Assembly (NCBI GenBank): GCA_022360335.1
Contig: JAKSCZ010000115.1
Location: forward strand, 1 to 6,217
Origin: Pseudomonadota bacterium
Lineage (GTDB): Bacteria > Pseudomonadota > Gammaproteobacteria > Steroidobacterales > Woeseiaceae
Direction: 5' to 3'
DNA: 6,217 nucleotides
A program made the position numbers and the translations under genes. Below are positions 1 through 5,666 of the stretch, piece by piece. The first letter of the stretch is position 1. Each line of letters opens with the position of its first letter. Under the pieces are notes generated by a model that was not told the origin of the DNA, did not search any database, and was given only the letters and a program-made list of their open reading frames with translations.

Positions 1-215
1 ATACCCGGGCATTGATCGACTCGGTGCCCGTACCGGATCCGGTGGCCCTGCCGGGCCGCGCGCCGCTGCGCGGCGAGGTGTCCTCGCTCGTGAATCCGCC
101 GCCCGGCTGTGTGTTCCACCCGCGCTGCCCCAGGGCCGAGGCGCTTTGCAGGAACCAGGTGCCGGCGTTGCGCGACGTCGCCGGCACGCTCGTCGCCTGC
201 CACTTCGCCAACTAA
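1..215 (+). CDS. Peptide ABC transporter ATP-binding protein, C-terminal end (partial)
   Basis: Only the last 70 or so residues of this gene are present; the reading frame enters open at base 3 and ends at TAA 213-215. The tail matches the oligopeptide/dipeptide transporter C-terminal domain (oligo_HPY) that follows the ABC ATPase domain in OppD, OppF, DppD and DppF proteins. The visible hallmarks are VPVPDP, then NPPPGCVFHPRCP, then a Cys and a closing VACH. Proteins of this family power uptake of di- or oligopeptides (sometimes nickel or opines) from the cytoplasmic face of the inner membrane. Four cysteines sit at codons 108, 126, 147 and 198, a conserved pattern in this domain. The Walker motifs lie outside the window, so OppD-type and OppF-type cannot be separated. 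The stop codon lies inside the palindrome that follows. Family assignment is strong; substrate is unknown. Confidence 0.9.
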   Translation, partial: TRALIDSVPVPDPVALPGRAPLRGEVSSLVNPPPGCVFHPRCPRAEALCRNQVPALRDVAGTLVACHFAN

Positions 216-285
216 TTGGGTGTCAGTCACCTTATTTCCAGTCTAAGTGCTTAGACTGGAAATAAGGTGACTGACACCCAATTAG
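212..285. repeat. Perfect 36-bp inverted repeat (REPIN-like palindrome) between convergent genes
   Basis: Arms 212-247 and 250-285 are exact reverse complements with only two bases (248-249) between them; I paired every position and found no mismatch. The arms are about 42% GC, well below the surrounding genes. The outer part of each arm contains GGTGTCAGTCACC (219-231) or its complement (266-278), itself an imperfect palindrome, so the whole looks like two inverted REP units joined by an AT-richer centre, as in REPIN or BIME elements mobilised by RAYT (IS200-like) transposases. That assignment is inference from layout and remembered similarity. The element lies between two converging genes, holds both stop codons, and could act as a bidirectional transcription block, although no T-run follows either arm. 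Confidence 0.85.
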
Positions 286-1565
286 AAGCCGCCCAAGGGA
301 ATCGGGATCGGTGCGCCGTTGACGGTTGCGAGCCCTTTCTTGAGCTGCGCCTTCATGACGTAGACGTCGTCCTGTCTGACCAGGAAGCCGCCGCCGACGG
401 CCATCGCGACCTGGGGATTGTCGCGGCCCGCCGTATCGACGACCGCCGCGGGGATCGATACGTCGACCGTTGCCTCGGCGCTCAGGAGCAGCGAGGTCCA
501 GTCGAACGTAGCCGGATCCCGTTTCGCGAACTCGAGCTGCATTTTCATCTGCGCGGTCCCCTGCGGCAGCGTGACCTCGAAGCGGTCGAAGCGCATCTCG
601 AAACCGGCGGCGAACAGCTGCTTCAGATCGTCTTCGATCGTCGCGGCTACCGCCGTCGGGTCCTGCGCGGACGAGCGGGCGTCTTTCATCGCCTGCTGCA
701 TGCGGCCGAGCGCCTCGGCGTCGGCACCGGCCAGGTGCAAGTCCACGTCGAAGGACATCTCGCCGATCCGTGGAACGCGGTGCACGGCCATCGACAGGCT
801 GGCATCGGCGCCGACCCTGTCGTCGTCCATGTCCGTGACTGCGTTCACCGACATCGACCGGATGCCCGCCGGCGGATTACCGGGCGACCGGACCGTGAGA
901 TCGCTGAGCGAAAACGCGATCCTGCCCGTCGCGAGGCCGAACCGCGTCCTCTTTTGCGTGCCCTCGAAGGTGAGCCCCGCCAGGCTCAGGCTTTCCTTGC
1001 CGTCGCCGATCGAGAGGCTGCCCACCTCGCCGTCGAATTCGGCCTCGCCCGTCGACGGGTCGGCCTCGATCGCGATGTCGGCGTCGCCCCAGGTCGCGGA
1101 CGCCTCGCCCTCCGTGAGAGAGCCCGCCTCGAGAACGTAGTTCGACCGCAGCGAGCCCCCGAGGCCGACCTTGCTGTAGATCGTTCCGGGCAGATCGACG
1201 ATCCTGCCGTCCGCCAGCTCGAGTTGCATCGTCGACACGAGATCACCGGCACCGGTCGCTACCTGCGCGATACCGTGGTCGATCTTCGTGTGGACGATCA
1301 GGACGGGGAACTCGTCCGCGTCGGTTCCGGCGCCCTGCAGGGCCGTGACGAGCTGTCCGTCGCGCAGTTCGATGCGGTGCCGCCCTTCGGACGAGAACCA
1401 GCCGCGGTCGAAACGCTCGGACCTTACCGTGAGTTCGCCGCTTTCACGCGCCGCCCAGTTGAGGTTTTCATCCATGGATTTCTCGGCCATGCGACCGACG
1501 ATCGCGGGTGCGACGAGCACGGCGGCGGCGAGAACGACCAGTACGACAATGACGCCTTTGTTCAC
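282..1565 (-). CDS. DUF945 (YdgA-like) membrane-anchored protein
   Basis: This 427-residue protein resembles the DUF945/YdgA family, whose members in gammaproteobacteria are around 450-500 residues with one N-terminal membrane anchor and a large periplasmic part; their molecular role is poorly defined. Residues 4-23 form a strongly hydrophobic segment after a single Lys, giving a likely signal anchor with the rest in the periplasm. The family's RGWFSSE segment is at residues 54-60, and a VNGAPIPIP stretch sits close to the C-terminus. Acidic and Gly/Ala-rich beta-type sequence fills the middle, with no catalytic motif that I recognise. I chose GTG at 1563-1565 because AAGG (complement of 1573-1576) lies 7 bases upstream and the hydrophobic anchor follows directly. 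An ATG at 1608-1610 would add 15 unlikely residues. Its TAA stop (282-284) lies in the palindrome. The gene is divergent from the cytochrome gene. Confidence 0.85.
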   Translation of the reverse strand: MNKGVIVVLVVLAAAVLVAPAIVGRMAEKSMDENLNWAARESGELTVRSERFDRGWFSSEGRHRIELRDGQLVTALQGAGTDADEFPVLIVHTKIDHGIAQVATGAGDLVSTMQLELADGRIVDLPGTIYSKVGLGGSLRSNYVLEAGSLTEGEASATWGDADIAIEADPSTGEAEFDGEVGSLSIGDGKESLSLAGLTFEGTQKRTRFGLATGRIAFSLSDLTVRSPGNPPAGIRSMSVNAVTDMDDDRVGADASLSMAVHRVPRIGEMSFDVDLHLAGADAEALGRMQQAMKDARSSAQDPTAVAATIEDDLKQLFAAGFEMRFDRFEVTLPQGTAQMKMQLEFAKRDPATFDWTSLLLSAEATVDVSIPAAVVDTAGRDNPQVAMAVGGGFLVRQDDVYVMKAQLKKGLATVNGAPIPIPLGGF

Positions 1566-1738
1566 GGCGGGACCTTTTCGGAACGGGAGGGAATCGCCCG
1601 ATGCTAGCACGCACGCAGCCGCCGGCCGTACGCAGGCGCTAGAAATCGGCGCCGAGTGTCACTACCATAGCGGCCTCACTCGACGCCCGGGACGCTCTCG
1701 GGGCGATGGAACGACCTTCGAACCAGGTGATCAGGAAC
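1566..1738. promoter_or_regulatory. Divergent spacer, expected promoters in both directions
   Basis: These 173 bases separate the starts of the minus-strand DUF945 gene and the plus-strand cytochrome gene, so each should have a promoter here. I see no strong sigma70 match. The best minus-strand candidate is an extended -10 of the form TGC-TAGCAT (complement of 1601-1609), about 30 bases upstream of the GTG start, without a recognisable -35. On the plus strand nothing better than weak AT-rich hexamers around 1660-1675 is seen. No operator palindrome beyond TGCTAGCA (1602-1609) stands out. The claim rests on gene orientation rather than on clear boxes. Confidence 0.35.
1725..1730 (+). promoter_or_regulatory. 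Ribosome binding site of the cytochrome gene
   Basis: AGGTGA ends 8 bases before ATG 1739. This supports the internal Met as the start, rather than the in-frame ATG at 1706, which would put a charged dodecapeptide ahead of the signal peptide. Confidence 0.7.
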
Positions 1739-2341
1739 ATGAAAATCGCAGCCCGCGCCCTGACCCTGCTGCTCGCCGCGGCGCTGCCCCTGCAGCCCGC
1801 CGCTGCCGCGGGCGACCCGGAGGCCGGCAGGGAACTCGGATACACCTGCCTTGGATGCCACGGCATCGAGGGGTATCGCAACGCCTATCCGTCGTACCGC
1901 GTGCCGAAACTCGGCGGCCAGATGGCGGGCTATATCGAAACGGCGCTCAGGGGTTACCGGGCCGGCACACGCGAGCACCCGACGATGGCAGCGCAGGCCA
2001 CGAGCCTGACCGACGAGGAAATCGCCGACGTGTCGGCCTATCTCGCGACGCTCGGTGCGGAGACGGTCGAAGGCGGCGGGTCGAGCCCGGCGCCGTTCGA
2101 CAAGGCGGCAGCGTGCGCGGCCTGCCACGGGCAGAACGGCATCAGCGTCAACGCGGCGTGGCCGACGCTTGCCGGTCAGTACGAGGATTACCTGCGGCAC
2201 GCGCTGAAGCAGTACCGCGACGGCACGCGCAAGGACCCGGTCATGACGGCCCAGGCCGCCCTGATCGCCGAGGAAGACCTCGAGAAACTCGCACACTATT
2301 TCTCGCGCCTCGAAGGGCTCGAGACGACCCTGCCTGAATAA
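1739..2341 (+). CDS. Diheme cytochrome c, c4-type, periplasmic
   Basis: A 200-residue exported protein with two homologous class I cytochrome c domains. Residues 1-24 are a typical Sec signal peptide (basic MKIAAR, a Leu/Ala core, AAAA before GDP). Domain 1 carries CLGCH at 37-41 and a likely axial Met at 83 in PTMAAQA. Domain 2 carries CAACH at 126-130 and Met169 in PVMTAQA. Repeated YRxGTR segments (73-78 and 159-164) show the internal duplication. Length and double-domain layout fit cytochrome c4, which passes electrons in the periplasm, typically from the bc1 complex to terminal oxidases; heme is attached by the Ccm system. The start at 1739 is favoured by AGGTGA at 1725-1730 and by the signal peptide. 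It heads a plus-strand gene run, and its last codons overlap the presumed start of the next gene. The physiological partner cannot be told from the sequence. Confidence 0.93.
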   Translation: MKIAARALTLLLAAALPLQPAAAAGDPEAGRELGYTCLGCHGIEGYRNAYPSYRVPKLGGQMAGYIETALRGYRAGTREHPTMAAQATSLTDEEIADVSAYLATLGAETVEGGGSSPAPFDKAAACAACHGQNGISVNAAWPTLAGQYEDYLRHALKQYRDGTRKDPVMTAQAALIAEEDLEKLAHYFSRLEGLETTLPE

Positions 2342-3296
2342 GCACGCGAACATAAGGGCGCTCGACGACGGCATCGTCGCCATCGACACGGAGTACCTGC
2401 GGCCCTTCCATGACGCGAGCCACCTCATCGTCGAGGATGGGCGCGGCGCCTTCGTCGATACCGGCTGCAACGACAGCGTCCCCCTGCTGCTCGATGCGCT
2501 CGGGCGGCAGGGTCTCGAACCCGCCGACGTCGACTACGTTTTCCTGACCCACGTTCACCTCGACCACGCGGGCGGCGCGGGGCTGCTGATGCAGCACCTG
2601 CCGGACGCGCGCTGCATCGTGCATCCGCGCGGGGCGCCCCACATGGTGGACCCCGAACGCCTGGTCGCCGGAACGATCGGCGTCTACGGCGAACGGAAGA
2701 CCTACGAGATGTACGGCGAGATCGTGCCGATCGAGGCGCATCGCGTGGTCGTTGCCGAGGATGAGATGTGGTTCGAGCTGAACGGCCGGCGGATGCAGGC
2801 GCTGCACACGGAGGGTCACGCGCGCCATCACTACGTCCTCAACGATCCGGCATCGCGCGGTGTGTTCACGGGCGACAACTTCGGCATCTCCTACCGCGAA
2901 TGCGATACGGCGCGCGGCGAGTTCATCTACCCGACGACGACGCCGGCGAGTTTCGACCCGGACGAGGCCCACAAGTCGGTCGATCGCATCATGGGCTGCA
3001 ATCCCGAGTATGCGTACCTCACCCATTACAGCCGCATCCCGGCGCTCGAGCGCCACGCCGCGCAGCTGCACGCCGATATCGACGCATTCGCGGACATGGC
3101 GATGCGGCGCCGGGACCACGGGGACCGCGGTGCGCTGATCCGGCAGGCGATGGACGATTACCTGTCGATGCGGCTCGCCGATCACGGTTTCGAAGGCGAT
3201 CGCGATACGATGCGGTCCATCCTCGAAGCCGATATCCTGCTGAATGCTCAGGGCCTCGTGGCGTGGCTCGAGCGGCTGGAGAAACACGGTGGATGA
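2334..3296 (+). CDS. MBL-fold metal-dependent hydrolase with non-canonical start
   Basis: A metallo-beta-lactamase-fold hydrolase of about 320 residues if translated from CTG 2334. The metal site is evident: THVHLDH (His73, His75, Asp77, His78), His162 in HTEGH, Asp181 in FTGDNFG and His231 in LTHYSR. These would bind two metal ions, usually Zn or Fe, to hydrolyse an ester, thioester, lactone or similar bond; the substrate is unknown. The N-terminal strands LDDGIVAIDT and HLIVEDGRGAFVDTG belong to the fold and lie upstream of the first ATG (2589). An ATG start would also lose the HxHxDH motif, so it is rejected. Between the in-frame TGA at 2262-2264 and 2589 there is no ATG, GTG or TTG. CTG 2334 overlaps the cytochrome stop by 8 bases; ATA 2352 is another possibility. 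The 3' end overlaps the next gene by 8 bases. Family call is strong; the exact start is uncertain. Confidence 0.88.
   Translation: MNKHANIRALDDGIVAIDTEYLRPFHDASHLIVEDGRGAFVDTGCNDSVPLLLDALGRQGLEPADVDYVFLTHVHLDHAGGAGLLMQHLPDARCIVHPRGAPHMVDPERLVAGTIGVYGERKTYEMYGEIVPIEAHRVVVAEDEMWFELNGRRMQALHTEGHARHHYVLNDPASRGVFTGDNFGISYRECDTARGEFIYPTTTPASFDPDEAHKSVDRIMGCNPEYAYLTHYSRIPALERHAAQLHADIDAFADMAMRRRDHGDRGALIRQAMDDYLSMRLADHGFEGDRDTMRSILEADILLNAQGLVAWLERLEKHGG
3278..3281 (+). promoter_or_regulatory. Ribosome binding site of the AcuI/YhdH-like gene
   Basis: GGAG inside the end of the hydrolase gene lies 7 bases before GTG 3289. It selects that GTG over the in-frame upstream TTG-type start at 3244, which would add residues unlike the family. 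Confidence 0.7.
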
Positions 3297-4281
3297 GTTT
3301 CGCGCGTTTCGTATCGACGAGCGCGACGGCGAGATCGTCGCGGGTTTCGAGGTTCTCGGGATCGATGACCTGACGGACGGCAACGTCGTCGTCCGCGTCA
3401 CCCACTCGACCATCAACTACAAGGATGCGCTGGCGGCGACCGGCGCCGGCCGCATCCTGCGCCGCTATCCGTTGACCGGCGGCATCGACTTCGCGGGCGT
3501 CGTCGTCAGCTCCGAGGACGCGGAGTTCGGGCCGGGGACGGACGTACTGATGAACGGCTGCGGCCTCGGCGAGACCGTCGACGGCGGTTACTCGGAGTAC
3601 GCCCGCGTCGACGGCCGGGGGCTGGTTGCGGTACCCGAGGGGATGAGCTGCCTGGACGCCATGAAGATCGGCACGGCCGGATACACGGCGGCGCTCGCCA
3701 TTCATCGCATGGAACAGAACGGGCAGGCGCCGGACTTCGGGCCGGTCGTCGTGACGGGGGCAACGGGGGGTGTGGGCAGCGTGGCCGTCGACATGCTGGC
3801 CGGGCGCGGCTACGAAGTCGTCGCAGTGACGGGCAAGGCGGCCGAAGAGGATTACCTGAAGGCGATCGGCGCGAGCCGCGTCCTGCTGCGCGATACGATC
3901 GACTTCGGCAGGCGGCCGCTCGAGAAAGCGGAGTGGGCCGGAGCGATAGACAGCCTGGGCGGCGACTATCTCACCTGGCTGACGCGCACGACCGCCTACG
4001 GCGGCAATATCGCGAGCGTCGGTCTCGCCGCCGGCCACGCGCTCGATACGACGGTCATGCCGTTCATTCTGCGGGCAGTTTGCCTGCTGGGCATCAATTC
4101 GGTCGACACGCCGCGCGATCTGCGCCGGGCCGTCTGGCGGCGGATCGGCAGCGACCTCGGGCCGCGGCATCTCGACACGATCGGGCGGCGCACGATCGGC
4201 TTCGACGAGCTGCCCGAAGCGTTCCAGGCCTACATCGACGGCGCGGTCACGGGCCGTACCGTGGTGGAAATAGCCGGGTGA
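3289..4281 (+). CDS. acuI: YhdH/AcuI-type NADPH-dependent acrylyl-CoA reductase (MDR family)
   Basis: A 330-residue zinc-free medium-chain dehydrogenase/reductase. It follows E. coli YhdH (324 residues) almost end to end: NYKDALAATG at 43-52, GGIDFAG at 64-70, GTAGYTAAL at 128-136, the Rossmann nucleotide loop VTGATGGVGS at 155-164, LKAIGASRVL around 190-199, RPLEK..WAGAIDSLGG near 209-225, TTVMPFILR at 254-262 and GRTVVEI at the end. Family members such as AcuI use NADPH to reduce acryloyl-CoA to propionyl-CoA, which detoxifies acrylate from DMSP or from 3-hydroxypropionate routes. Cytoplasmic. GTG 3289 is chosen for its GGAG ribosome site 7 bases upstream and because residues then align with the family N-terminus. 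It overlaps the hydrolase by 8 bases and rsmG by 4, indicating translational coupling. The family call is secure; acryloyl-CoA as substrate is by homology only, and a broader quinone or enone reductase role is possible. Confidence 0.9.
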   Translation: MDEFRAFRIDERDGEIVAGFEVLGIDDLTDGNVVVRVTHSTINYKDALAATGAGRILRRYPLTGGIDFAGVVVSSEDAEFGPGTDVLMNGCGLGETVDGGYSEYARVDGRGLVAVPEGMSCLDAMKIGTAGYTAALAIHRMEQNGQAPDFGPVVVTGATGGVGSVAVDMLAGRGYEVVAVTGKAAEEDYLKAIGASRVLLRDTIDFGRRPLEKAEWAGAIDSLGGDYLTWLTRTTAYGGNIASVGLAAGHALDTTVMPFILRAVCLLGINSVDTPRDLRRAVWRRIGSDLGPRHLDTIGRRTIGFDELPEAFQAYIDGAVTGRTVVEIAG

Positions 4282-4853
4282 ACGAAGACCGGTTCGAGCG
4301 GCTCCTCGACGAACTGGAACGCTGGAATCGCAAGGTCAGCCTGACGGCCGTGCGGGACCGCGGCCGGATGCGGGCCCTGCACGTCGAGGACAGCCTGGCC
4401 GCGCGCCCGCTGCTCGAAGGGACGCGCGTGCTCGACGTCGGGACCGGGCCGGGATTCCCCGGCCTGCCGCTCGCCATCGCCGAACCGGACCGCGAATTCA
4501 CGCTGCTCGACAGCAATAGCAGGAAGGTCCTGTTCGTGCAGCACGCGGCCGGCGTGCTCGGCCTCGACAACGTCACGGCGGTCAGGGCGCGAGCACAGGA
4601 CTATGCACCCGGCCACCGCTTTGATACCGTGATTGCGCGGGCGCTGGCGTCGTTGCCGAAGCTCGTGGAGATCGCTGGGCACCACCTGGGAGAGGGCGGG
4701 GTGTTCGTGGCGCTGAAGGGGCGCTACCCGGCGAAAGAAATAGAAGAACTGCCGGCTCCGTGGAGTTACGACGTGCTGGAACTCGGCGTGCCGGGCCTGG
4801 AGCGAGGCTCGCGGCACGCCGTCCTGTTGCGCAAGCAGGAGTTGCGAGGGTAG
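4278..4853 (+). CDS. rsmG: 16S rRNA (guanine-N7) methyltransferase RsmG (GidB)
   Basis: A 191-residue class I SAM methyltransferase that methylates N7 of G527 (E. coli numbering) in the 530 loop of 16S rRNA; loss gives low-level streptomycin resistance in several bacteria. Visible motifs are ERWNRKVSLTAVRD (14-27), HVEDSL (35-40), the SAM-binding VLDVGTGPGFPGLPL (51-65), LLDSNSRK (76-83), VIARALASL (118-126) and ALKGR (145-149). The N-terminus is about 17 residues shorter than in E. coli RsmG (Trp-Asn at 16-17 instead of 33-34), and the usual NLT is SLT. The upstream frame shows no homologous extension, so the short form seems real. GTG 4278 overlaps the preceding TGA in GTGA, typical of coupling. 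The TAG stop falls within a REP-like repeat. It precedes parA-parB in the conserved order, but mnmG is not immediately upstream. Confidence 0.95.
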   Translation: MNEDRFERLLDELERWNRKVSLTAVRDRGRMRALHVEDSLAARPLLEGTRVLDVGTGPGFPGLPLAIAEPDREFTLLDSNSRKVLFVQHAAGVLGLDNVTAVRARAQDYAPGHRFDTVIARALASLPKLVEIAGHHLGEGGVFVALKGRYPAKEIEELPAPWSYDVLELGVPGLERGSRHAVLLRKQELRG

Positions 4854-4874
4854 GAGCGGCTTCGGCCGCGACCG
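4850..4874 (+). repeat. REP-like repeat with C(UUCG)G hairpin
   Basis: The stretch begins GTAGGAGCGGC and continues through CGACCG. It closely resembles the GTAGGAGCGGCTTCAGCCGC type of REP sequence abundant in Xanthomonadales and Pseudomonas, as I remember it. Bases 4856-4860 and 4865-4869 pair perfectly (5 bp, all G-C) around TTCG, giving an exceptionally stable tetraloop in RNA. The TAG that ends rsmG (4851-4853) lies within the repeat. No T-run follows, so it is not a standard terminator. Only this copy is in the window, so its repeat nature in this genome is inferred. Confidence 0.65.
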
Positions 4875-4878
4875 ATCG

Positions 4879-5664
4879 ATGACACGAATCATTGCAGTAG
4901 CGAACCAGAAAGGCGGTGTGGGCAAGACCACCACCTGCGTCAACCTCGCCGCATCGCTGGCCGCCACCCAGCGCCGCGTCCTGCTCGTCGACATGGACCC
5001 CCAGGGCAACGCGACGATGGGCTGCGGGATCGACAAGATGGAGCTCGGGAACTCGGCCTGCGACGTGTTGCTGGGCGAGGCGACGGCGGCCGACACGATC
5101 GTCTCTGCGCCGCAAGGCGGTTTCGCCGTCCTGCCGGGCAATGAGGACCTGACGCTGGCGGAGGTCAATCTGCTGCAGGAGATCGGCCGCGAGCTGAGGC
5201 TCGAGAAGGCCCTCGGCCCCGTCGTCGGCCTGTACGATTTCGTTTTCATCGACTGCCCTCCGTCGATCAATATGCTGACCGTGAACGCGCTGACGGCCGC
5301 AAACGGCGTTCTGATCCCGATGCAGTGCGAGTATTACGCGCTCGAGGGCTTGTCGGCATTGCTGAACACGATCGAGCAGGTACGCGATTCGGTGAATTCC
5401 GGTCTCGAGGTCTATGGCATCCTGCGCACGATGTACGACCCGCGGATCAACCTGTCGAGCGAGGTGTCGATGCAGCTGATCGAGCATTTCGACCGCAAGG
5501 TCTTCCGTACCTGTATCCCGCGCAACATTCGCCTTGCCGAGGCGCCGAGCTTCGGCCGGCCCGTACTGTTGCATGATCGCCATTCCCGTGGCGCAATTGC
5601 GTACCTTGCGCTCGCCGGCGAGATCCTGCGCCGCGAGGATGCGCGCATGGCGGAAGCTGTTTGA
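4879..5664 (+). CDS. parA: Chromosome partitioning ATPase ParA (Soj)
   Basis: A 261-residue chromosomal-type ParA, a deviant Walker ATPase. ATP-bound dimers coat the nucleoid and are stimulated by ParB-parS complexes, moving the origin region apart. The deviant Walker A KGGVGKTT is at 11-18 (both signature lysines, Lys11 and Lys16), Walker A' VDMDPQGN at 37-44 with catalytic Asp40, and Walker B FVFIDCPPS at 121-129. The pattern IPRNIRLAEAPSFGRPV near the C-terminus is typical of Soj. There is no N-terminal helix-turn-helix extension, unlike plasmid P1-type ParA. ATG 4879 gives the canonical start (MTRIIAVANQKGG); no Shine-Dalgarno lies at normal spacing because a REP-like hairpin occupies the leader. 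It starts 25 bases after rsmG and ends 2 bases before parB. Confidence 0.97.
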   Translation: MTRIIAVANQKGGVGKTTTCVNLAASLAATQRRVLLVDMDPQGNATMGCGIDKMELGNSACDVLLGEATAADTIVSAPQGGFAVLPGNEDLTLAEVNLLQEIGRELRLEKALGPVVGLYDFVFIDCPPSINMLTVNALTAANGVLIPMQCEYYALEGLSALLNTIEQVRDSVNSGLEVYGILRTMYDPRINLSSEVSMQLIEHFDRKVFRTCIPRNIRLAEAPSFGRPVLLHDRHSRGAIAYLALAGEILRREDARMAEAV

Positions 5665-5666
5665 CG

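Noticed and set aside
233..264. TTATTTCCA, resembling a DnaA box, on both strands of the palindrome
   Set aside because: Matches the TTATCCACA consensus at only 6 of 9 positions and appears twice only because of the palindrome; no other origin features are near.
212..285. Standard intrinsic terminator
   Set aside because: A stable stem can form, but neither direction has the U-run of a rho-independent terminator, so I call it a repeat and leave termination as a possibility.
267..1607. Long open frame on the plus strand opposite the DUF945 gene
   Set aside because: The translation is rich in Arg, Asp, Val and His with no recognisable domain, as expected for the antisense of a GC-rich gene, whereas the minus strand gives a membrane anchor and DUF945 features.
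2589..3296. ATG 2589 as the start of the MBL-fold hydrolase
   Set aside because: It would remove the first two strands of the fold and the whole HxHxDH metal motif, which are intact in the same frame upstream.
3933..4277. Upstream extension of rsmG in the same frame
   Set aside because: The extra translation is the Arg-rich shadow of the AcuI-like gene and shows none of the RsmG N-terminal helix; the GTGA overlap is a better start.
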